Assembly (NCBI GenBank): GCA_002261195.1
Contig: MVBO01000033.1
Span: 10,733 to 74,732 of the forward strand
Source: Bifiguratus adelaidae
Taxonomy: Eukaryota > Mucoromycota > Endogonomycetes > Endogonales
Length of the DNA: 64,000 nucleotides
Direction: 5' to 3'
Made by a program: the position numbers and the translations under genes. Shown here piece by piece: positions 57,001 through 64,000 of the stretch; the stretch's first letter is position 1, and every line of letters begins with the position of its first letter. The notes below the pieces were generated by a model that ran no database searches, had not been told where the DNA came from, and saw only the letters and a list, made by a program, of their open reading frames with translations.

Positions 57001-58673
57001 GGAAGGGGATGGAGTGGAAGGTGTCGGCAAGTGGATCAGCAACCAGAGTCGGAAATTGGAAGCAGCCAAGGCGCGAGGAGAGACACATGTAAGAAGTCAC
57101 TTGTGCCACCTCCAGCATCCAATGCCTAACATAACATTGTTCTGCAGGTGTATGCCGTGGTCATTGATGGCAAGGCGTTGACGGCGGCCCTGGAAGAAGA
57201 ACTCGAAAAGGGCTTTCTCAACCTCGCCCGCCAATGCAAAGCTGTCATTTGCTGTCGCGTCTCGCCTTTACAAAAGGCTCTTGTGGTTCGACTGGTCAAG
57301 AAATTTGAAAAGTCGATCACCCTCGCTATCGGTGATGGCGCCAATGATGTGCCCATGATTCAAGCGGCACATGTAGGTGTGGGTATATCGGGTGTGGAAG
57401 GGCTGCAGGCAGCTCGTGCTGCCGATTTCTCGATCTCGCAATTCCGATTTCTGCGCAAATTGCTTCTTGTACACGGTGCCTGGGCCTATGAGCGATTGAG
57501 CAAAATGATCTTTTTCTACTTTTACAAGAATGTCGCCTTGTATTTGACGCAGTTCTGGGTGAGGATGGCATGCTTTGATGGTGCAATGACATGTTGAACT
57601 GAATACGTGTAGTATGCCATCTTTAACGGGTTTTCTGGACAGACATTGTACGAGTCTTGGACCATGTCCTGTTTCAATGTGGTGTTTACGATTCTACCAC
57701 CATTTGTCATCGGTGTGTTTGACCAATATCTGTTGGCTTCGATGTTGGATCGGTACCCACAACTGTACATGCTCGGACAAGCGAACGAGTTTTTCAGTGA
57801 GAAGCGATTTTGGGGATGGTTTGCCAATGCCGTCTTTCATTCTGCAGTAAGTGTCGTTTACGCGGATATGCCATTCTGTTAGATGCTGATCTTTGTGAGC
57901 GCAGCTTCTCTTCTTTATCGGTCTCCTCGCTTTTCGGGACGACATTGCCTTCTATCAAGGGTGGACAGGCGGTCTTTGGTGGGTAGGGACGACTGTGTTC
58001 TCCTCTATCCTTGTATCCATTCTATGGAAAGGCTCTCTTATTAAAAGGCAAGTGACCATGTACCGCTGCCATCAAGGCTACTAACCTAACGTCTAGTCGA
58101 TGGAACAAATTCAACGCCATTGCCATTGGTCTTTCCCTCGTCGTCTGGTTTGCCTTCTTACCCGTGGTCACCTATGTCGGCTATCATATCGACGTCTTTA
58201 CCGAATATCACGGCATCATTCCTCGCCTGTATGGCAACCTTCAATTCTGGATTTACATCATTGCCGTGCCCTTGATGGTCAATCTGCGCGACTTTGTGTG
58301 GAAGTAGTAAGTGGACCGGTATAATCAATGATCCTGCTCGCTTAAGCTGACCTTTTGCGATTCTAGCTTAAAGCGCATGTACTTTCCTCGACCCTATCAC
58401 ATTGTCCAAGAATTAGAACTCAAAGAGCCACCCAACTATCGACCTAATCAACAACGATGGCATCGAGCCATGGATAAAGTACATCGACTAGAACGTCAAC
58501 GCACCAATTCGGTCGCTTACTCTGGACGCGGTTATGCCTTTGCGCAAAGTGAAGAGCGCTGGCAGGGCGATGTATGTAAGGTGTATGGAGAGAAGAACGA
58601 CACCGGTTCCCTCTATCTTGGACGAAAAAACGTAGACCTTGGTCACGAGCAAGCGCAAGGGTCGAATGTCTAG
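54084..58673 (+). CDS. DRS2: Drs2-like P4-ATPase (phospholipid flippase)
   Basis: Twelve exons: 54084-54404, 54452-54550, 54596-54807, 54858-55478, 55533-55650, 55708-55823, 55879-57088, 57148-57558, 57613-57846, 57905-58047, 58097-58306, 58367-58673; 1333 residues (Drs2 has 1355). Start-side blocks are [20 protein letters not shown] and [11 protein letters not shown]. The P-domain has [10 protein letters not shown] (Asp about 546) and [13 protein letters not shown]. The C-terminus has [11 protein letters not shown] and [10 protein letters not shown], as in Drs2. Such flippases move phosphatidylserine/ethanolamine to the cytosolic leaflet of trans-Golgi membranes with a Cdc50 partner. The A-domain motif, usually DGET, is DGEV here (residue 213). 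An insert of about 150 residues, Ser-rich, lies at 250-400. Introns four and ten are GC-AG (GCAAGT). Confidence 0.94.
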
Positions 58674-58740
58674 ATAGAAATAATGTATGAATGTGCATGT
58701 ACATGTCTATCTTTTACGCGTCCACATTTTGTTTGGGATC

Positions 58741-59141
58741 TTAGAGGCGTGGTATGCAAGGTATGATGAGATTGTTATTGAAGCTGTGTCGGCCGACATA
58801 GCTACCAGGTGTCATTTGATGGGTTTCCTTGAGCGCTTCCTGCATCAATTGCTCATTCACTTCCTCGAGCGCCGCCTTTTTGATGGGCTATAGCAGGTGT
58901 CAGCAAACTTACCAACGAGCCACGGTGCTTCTATGGCGCTCCGTTCAACCCTACTCACCTCTGCCTGATAAAACGACTCTGGAGGCTGGGTATACGGTCC
59001 AAAAGGTTCACGAGGTCGATTGATAACCTCAATCACTGGACGTTGCGGTGCGATGCGAGGTCGCTGAGGTGGACGTCGTTGTGTCCTTGCTGAAATATGC
59101 GGTTGCGCAGGTGTCAAGCCCAATGACGGTGGTTTGGACAT
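58741..59141 (-). CDS. Small basic protein of unknown function
   Basis: Two exons, 59141-58959 and 58887-58741 (71-nt intron with a GCTGACAC branch-like site), 109 residues. Not recognised. The N-terminal half is Pro/Arg-rich (QRRPPQRPRIAPQRP), followed by EPFGPYTQPPESFYQAE. After the splice comes an amphipathic helix (KKAALEEVNEQLMQEALKE) and a tail with a few aromatic residues. Without the splice the frame ends after KRRRSRK. The gene starts 50 bp from LSM7 on the opposite strand and ends 67 bp from the stop of the P4-ATPase, so it sits in a very small slot. The composition (Pro/Arg linker plus one helix) would suit a small subunit of a larger complex, but that is a guess. Confidence 0.5.
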
Positions 59142-59191
59142 GAGTGTTCCCGGAAACGCGTCAAAGGACCCACTCCCTTTCTATTTCAAGC
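59142..59191. promoter_or_regulatory. 50-bp bidirectional start region
   Basis: Only 50 bp separate the ATG of the small minus-strand gene from the ATG of LSM7, so the two transcripts must start within or beyond each other's leaders. The plus strand has a short C/T run (CCCACTCCCTTTCTATTTC) before the LSM7 start. Confidence 0.45.
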
Positions 59192-59739
59192 ATGAGCGAA
59201 CGGGTGAGTGACGAAGAGCGAGAGTGAGAGAGAGAGGGAAAGAGACACGCTGCTGACGCGGCGAGTAGGGTCGAGGATCCAACAAAGATAGGGGACGAGG
59301 CAGAGGTCGCGGTCGTGGAGGATCAAGCGCATCGGAGCGACCCAAGAAGGAATCGATCCTCGACATGAGCAAGTACATGGACCAACAGATTCGCGTCAAG
59401 TTTGCAGGCGGACGTGAAGGTGAGAGGAGGTATGCAGCACTGATGTATTGTCATGCTCAGAGGGTGTTCGTTATGATAGTGATTGGAACACTCAAGGGAT
59501 ATGATCAGCTATTGAATCTCGTCTTGGACGACTGCGAGGAGAATCTACGTGGTAAGTGTTTGGTTTGACACAAGGGATATGGAACCGATGACTCATGGTG
59601 TTACATAGACCCCGAAGACGGTCGCTTGTTGGACAAGACGCGAACGTTGGGATTGACGGTACTACGAGGAACCTCGGTGATTTTGATCTCTCCCATGAAC
59701 GGGACACAGGAGATTGAGAATCCCTTCTTGAACAACTAA
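59192..59739 (+). CDS. LSM7: U6 snRNP-associated Sm-like protein Lsm7
   Basis: Four exons: 59192-59203, 59269-59419, 59480-59551, 59609-59739 (introns 65, 60, 57 nt), 121 residues. Exon 1 codes only MSER. Exon 2 adds an RG-rich stretch (GRGSNKDRGRGRGRGRGG), then KKESILDMSKYMDQQIRVKF, the start of the Sm1 motif. LKGYDQLLNLVLDDCEE closes Sm1, and LGLTVLRGTSVILISP is Sm2. Lsm7 is part of the Lsm2-8 ring that stabilises U6 snRNA in the nucleus and of the Lsm1-7 ring that promotes mRNA decapping in the cytoplasm. Ordinary Lsm7 is about 100 residues and lacks an RG extension; such tails are better known from Lsm4 and SmD1/D3. Splices were set by restoring GGREVIGTLKGY and ENLRDPEDG. Confidence 0.93.
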
Positions 59740-59872
59740 AAGTCGAGCAAAAGCGAACGAGATGGTGATGGACGGGACGCTGCCAACTTGGCTTTATTCA
59801 CTGCTATTGTACATATAGTGTTGCTCAATTGAGATTCATTGACGCGTGGATGTGGAACAGTTAACCACCATT

Positions 59873-62534
59873 CTAGAGAACAATTCCACAAGCTAGTGAC
59901 AAAAAGATGTCAATCAATCTCCCTCACTCGACGTCATTCATGTTTGCCGCTTACCTGTACACCGTCGTCGATTGTCTTGTCCAGCGCCTACAATTTGCGT
60001 TGAGCCACACTGTGGACACGTCGTGGTCAACTGTCTCGTGTTCAGGTTGGGTCGACTAGCCAATTGGGCTTGAATCTGGGCAAACTGCTGTGGAGAATAG
60101 ACTTGAGTCAGGGCTGGGTCCGTGTTTTGTTGTGAAGAGATAAGTGTAGGCTGCGGAGGATTCGGACTGGTTGCCTTCATGGTAGGTGAGGTGTTGTTGA
60201 GGAATTGTTGGGTTTGTTGATGAAGAGTGGGTGACGAGGTGGCAGCGGCGGTTGCAGTGATGTTGGAAGGAGATGATATTGGGGCAAGTGGTGCGTTACC
60301 GGTAGTGGATGATGTGTCGGAGGAGGTGGATTGACTGCTTTGTGCAGCGAGCTTGGCGAGGATCATGAGACGATCGTGAAGGTTGCTGGCAACGCTTGGA
60401 TCTTTGGCCGCCTGCTCAGCCGTCAATTGTCTGAATAACGTGACGTTGTCCTTGAGAATCTTGTCAATCATTCCTTCTTCCGTCGAATTGGACGAGCTTT
60501 TGGCATCAGCTGCAGTCGGATCCTTTTGGATCGCCTCCAGCACCTCTTGCACATGTATACGGCCCAATTCGGTCTCCAATAGTTCAAATGCCTTCTCCTT
60601 GCCGGTTCCTTTCAAAAGATCAAGCACCTGTCGCACAATGACCCAAGCGCCTCGTGTCCATTTTTCTGCCGAGTCGTCAATGTCCTTGAGGAGCTCCTGC
60701 CGTTGCTCTTGGTACTCCTTGGATCCCATTTCATCACCAGAGCCAATGTCCTCTGCAAAATCATGCAGACTTCGCAGATAGGCTTCTTGCGGTTCTTCAC
60801 CAAAAACGTGAAAGACAAAGTTCGATTCCTGCAACGTGAGCGCGCTGAAGGTAGAGGTGTCGGGCTCCATGGTTGTCATCGGACCGTAATCAAAGTAGTT
60901 TGCCGGCCTTTCCTGCAGCGTGCGCACTTCTTCTGTGGACCTTGTGACCGACGGTAAGGTGGTTGGATTTATGGCGGCTACCATGGGAGCAGATCCATGG
61001 AGTGGAGCACTTGGAATGAGCGACACAGGATCGTTCACGCCATTGACACCCACGACACTACCATCGCTCCCATAGATCCATCCGAAAACAGCCCCAGATT
61101 TCTTCTTCTTTTCTTCACGTCGTTTATTGCGCACACTCGTCAAGGTGCCCATGCCGGGTATGGGCGTCCGAGACGGTGTAGGGCTGTCCCGTTTCCTGGC
61201 TTCCAACTCGCTCATGATATCGCGAGGTGTAGCGTTGCCGGTCGTTCCTGGTGTGCCTGCACTACCTCCACCTTCCAAGCCTAAAATATCCACCTCCTCA
61301 TCCTTGCCATGAGGGAATTTGAACGATATACTGCCACTCCTTGGTTTCTTGATGCTCTTGGCACCAAGTTGCGAGTTTTGTCGTTCTTGCATACTTAGTT
61401 CTTCCGCTGACCCAACGTTTTTGGCTTCCCTTTCAATGGCTCTTAGCCCATATTCGCCAATCTTATCTGCGCTTTTCCAATAGGGTGTTTGGGGTGCGTT
61501 ATATGTCTTTGCATTTTTGATGACGAGCTCAAAGTCGGCTTTGAACTCGTCCATCGATGTGTAACGGCTCTGCGGGTCCTTAGAATGGAGCTTTTGTCGC
61601 ATCGTACCGAAATCCATGGGTTGTTTGATCACCTGCAAGTAGTCGGTGACAATATTGGTATCCACCGGATGCCAGAAAAAGCCGTAGGCATCTTTTCTGT
61701 AGATGATATGTTATACATCTTGTTGCTTTCGCCAGCCCAAAACGTCACTCACTTAATAAACATGTCTAAGAGCTTGTCGCATACGGCTCTCAGTGACTTC
61801 TTTTTCGGCTCCCAGGAGCGCTGTGCCTTATTCTTTGGTGGTCTCCCTTTACGCTTGGGTATATGGACATTGAAGTTAGCGCCAGCTTGCTCCTGAGATT
61901 CCGAAGGTTGCTCTGACCGTCGAATTATCACCCCAGTGCTATCCACCTGATCCATGGCCGACGGATACCCATAGTCGTTCTCATTCTCGTTCTCGTCATC
62001 GCCTCCATCCGCATCTTCGTCGTCAAAATCGCCTTCATCCTCGTTGTCCTGACCATAGTTCACATCGTCATCTTCCCCATCTTCCCGATCGTCTTGCGGG
62101 AACGGATATGGCCGCTTACCGCCAAACGACGTTTGATGCTCTACAACCGTTGGCTCCAGAGAATCCGCAAACACAGGTTTGCCAGAGGTATAATGATTCA
62201 AGGTAATCGGTTCAATCCTTTGCTCCGCATCGGGTGCATCGTCAGCAACATCTATATCACTCTCTTCAGTTCGAGTATGCTTCTTTTTGTGCTTTTTGTG
62301 CTTCTTTTCCTTGTGTTCCTTGTGTGCTTTATGTTCCTTATGTTCCTTATGCTTGTGCTTCTTCTTTTCTTTCTTTGCCTTGTGCTCGCTGCTATCTCCG
62401 TGAAAAGTGGTAATGCCGGAAGGAAGTCGAAGTGTTATACGAGGTTTTGTGCTTGTTTGAACTGGATCAGGCGCATCAGGGCGGTCAGAATCCGAAAGGT
62501 CAGATGGTTCGGAATCATAAAACGTAAGAGACAT
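59873..62534 (-). CDS. BRD7/BRD9-like bromodomain protein with AT-hook and C-terminal zinc ribbon
   Basis: Three exons: 62534-61753, 61696-59955, 59892-59873 (introns 56 and 62 nt), 847 residues. The N-terminus has a Lys/His-rich run (KKHKKHKKK) and a long acidic run. An AT-hook-like KRKGRPPKNK is followed by the bromodomain, which the first intron splits: LLDMFIK then DAYGFFWHPVDTNI, QPMDFGTMRQKL and the acetyl-lysine Asn in NAKTYNAP. The middle (SNFVFHVFGEEPQEAYLRSL, FAEDIG) resembles the DUF3512 region of BRD7/BRD9, subunits of SWI/SNF-type remodellers. The C-terminus has CPQC, and the 20-nt last exon completes a second pair (RRRCTACGIVL), making a CxxC...CxxC zinc ribbon. Without the last intron the frame ends CTGKRQT. 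It probably reads acetylated histones; complex membership is inferred. Confidence 0.87.
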
Positions 62535-62750
62535 TCCACCTTATTCCATCCACACAAGCAATCAACAATACACCTAGAAGCTTATCGAGTGAGTCGAAGA
62601 GTGCAAGACACGATATATGCTACATGATGCGTGACATGTCTTACCTCTGCGCGCACTCCAATTTGGGAACAATGGGGATTCGGAGGAATAAAATGTCGCG
62701 CTGAAGACCATCATTGTTTAACTCTCGTTCTCTCTTTGTCTTGTTCCAGA

Positions 62751-63244
62751 ATGGCATGGTCATTGAATGACAAGGTAGTATAATATTGCTTGCGATGCAT
62801 GGTCATAAAATATGTCTAGACGCTGGCGCAATTGCGTGCATTGGAAGACAGGATGAAGGCATTGGAAGAGGCGAGGTAAACGGTCTTGAACGGGGTGAAT
62901 GATCCATTCATGGCTTTGATTCGCAGGCGGTATATTCAACGGCTCAGAGAAGCACTTGGATCCAAGCAACGAGACATGCAGAGAACCATGCAAGAACAGG
63001 AGGCTCACCTGAGATCCATCACGGATCCAATGCAATTATCCGTCTTGGTAAGATGTCAGCCATGCCCCTTTTCTTCCAAGCATCAAACTCATCCTACCAG
63101 CTCAACACCATCTATGAGACGCGTCAAGCTCTATTGCGCTCCAATGCAGCGTCACTCCAACGTCTTTCAGCCAAGCAACGTTGGCTGGATGAATTGACCG
63201 CAAAAGGAAATGAGATGGAGGTGGAGATGATGGATCGAGTTTGA
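62751..63244 (+). CDS. Small coiled-coil protein of unknown function
   Basis: Four exons: 62751-62774, 62820-62875, 62927-63047, 63101-63244 (introns 45, 51, 53 nt), 114 residues. It begins MAWSLNDKTLAQLRALEDRM and is almost wholly helical and charged, with heptad-like leucines (LAQLRALEDRMKALEEA, YIQRLREALG). It has no Cys and only one Pro (in ITDPMQL). Two helical arms joined by a turn (SITDPMQLSVL) could form a hairpin like prefoldin-type or small kinetochore/tethering subunits, but I recognise no family. The start is the first ATG after a CT-rich leader, and all four exons together keep one frame. Its stop is only 24 bp before the ATG of the mitochondrial carrier on the same strand, so the two may share a transcript or overlap heavily. 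It is divergent from the bromodomain gene (216 bp). Confidence 0.65.
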
Positions 63245-63268
63245 ACACTTCTCTCTTGCACGCGAATC

Positions 63269-64000
63269 ATGGCCAAGGAGAAAAGTATATTGAACCACAC
63301 GCTTGCAGGAGCAGGTGCTGGGTAAGGAGAGGAGTACGGCTACGTAATCGCCTATTGACATTGTCACAGTATCGTTGAGGTGTTAGTGATGCAGGTAAGT
63401 CATTCGCTAAGACTCTGAACGCCAGCTTAGCGGTGCAAACAGCCTACGGACGTGGTGAAAACACGGTATCAGGTAAGGAAATAGATAAAGGCAATGATGG
63501 GAGAGTTCTCACTGGCTATATAGTCGGCTAGGACAGCCAACTTGTATAATCAGGGCATTGCTCGGGCCTTCGTGAGTGTGGTGAAAAGCGAAGGCATTGC
63601 TGGTAGGTGCAACTCAAGCCGCATCAAAAGATGCTGAAGATCCTGGCAGGGTTATACCGAGGAATTGCACCCGTCATTTGTATTGTTGTCCCTCGGTGAG
63701 TCATTTGAGCGAAGATGTATCTTTGGCTTACGAAATGCACTAGTATTTCCTTGCAGTACATGGGACTCGCAACCTTCAAGCCCATCTTTGAGCGTATGGA
63801 GGGAAGGATTATACCGCAACACACGTAAGTTATGGGTTGTTGCTGGCACAGAGATATCGGGGCTCATCAAGCATCACCTAGATCTGCTGGATTTGCTGGC
63901 GCTTGTACAGGTGTGATGCAGGCAATCACCCTAGGTAAACTATCATGCAAAAATACACGGTATAGGCATGACGTCTCAGCAATCCTCTCGCAGTGACCCC
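63269..64000 (+). CDS. Mitochondrial carrier protein (partial, oxodicarboxylate/citrate type)
   Basis: Eight exon pieces seen: 63269-63321, 63370-63394, 63443-63472, 63524-63602, 63650-63695, 63744-63824, 63882-63934 and 63994-64000, cut by the window end. The first carrier repeat begins LNHTLAGAGAGIVEVLVMQ and has the signature PTDVVKTRYQ (PxD/ExxK/R). It continues GIAGLYRGIAPVICIVVPR and ISLQYMGLATFKPIFE. The second repeat begins SAGFAGACTGVMQAITLVTP. This matches the SLC25 family of the inner mitochondrial membrane; the wording is closest to 2-oxodicarboxylate (Odc) or related tricarboxylate carriers. That is a best guess without the third repeat. Every intron (48-59 nt) was set by restoring the family frame. 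At 25-81 nt its exons are the shortest series in the window. Confidence 0.85.

Noticed and set aside
1-64000. CRISPR array, bacterial operon, prophage or intact transposon
   Set aside because: No regularly spaced direct repeats, no ribosome-binding-site/operon pattern, no terminal repeats or intact transposase; the gene structure is eukaryotic throughout.

Overview
The window is nuclear DNA of a fungus. Protein-coding genes lie on both strands and are split by small spliceosomal introns, nearly all 41-71 nt, with GT donors, AG acceptors and often a CTGAC-like branch site. I reconstructed 66 such introns by checking that each splice restores one reading frame across a recognisable protein family. 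The content (Hsp104, a Rim15-type kinase with a receiver domain, a hybrid histidine kinase, Sec16, a Drs2-like flippase) is fungal. The short introns, TMEM198-like protein, BRD7/9-like bromodomain protein and RG-rich Lsm7 suggest an early-diverging (Mucoromycota-like) or basidiomycete-type fungus rather than a yeast. This placement is inference and I cannot name a species.

Layout. 0-5.4 kb: a Ctr copper transporter (-), a broken ACR3 arsenite-efflux relic (+), a GNAT acetyltransferase (+) and an unrecognised three-exon gene (-). 5.5-12.2 kb: a six-exon hybrid histidine kinase (-) with a phased array of GTGTGAC/GTCACAC heptamers upstream. 12.7-14.8 kb: a field of decayed coding sequence. 15-20.3 kb: SEC16 (+). 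20.8-25 kb: a four-exon Yippee gene (-), tRNA-Ser(AGA) (-), a broken hemerythrin-like copy (+) and a Sis1-type J-protein (-). 25.3-30.1 kb: an ABCC/MRP transporter (-). 31.7-33.6 kb: a Ste20/PAK-like kinase (+). 33.7-40.8 kb: a Rim15-like kinase (-), divergent from intronless HSP104 (+, 41.9-44.6 kb). From 45 kb on the genes are packed tightly: TMEM198-like (+), a small TFIIIC subunit (-), a GPI-type aspartyl protease (+), a second hemerythrin-like gene with two compensating frame breaks (-), an M50B-like protease (+), a uracil-type NCS2 permease (-), a Drs2-like P4-ATPase (+), a small unknown protein (-), LSM7 (+), a bromodomain protein (-), a coiled-coil protein (+) and a mitochondrial carrier (+) cut by the window end.

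How the genes relate. The neighbours do not form a dedicated cluster, but some themes recur. Two proteins carry phosphorelay receiver domains (the histidine kinase and the Rim15-like kinase). Hsp104 and a Sis1-type J-protein are known partners in disaggregation. Sec16 and the flippase both serve the secretory pathway. The left part holds all the clear gene relics, whereas the right part has convergent gaps of 39-138 bp and one same-strand gap of only 24 bp. No CRISPR array, operon, intact transposon or virus was seen. The most unusual observations are the hemerythrin pair sharing a stop/frame break, the heptamer array, three GC-AG introns, a degenerate receiver inside the histidine kinase, and a zinc ribbon completed by a 20-nt last coding exon.
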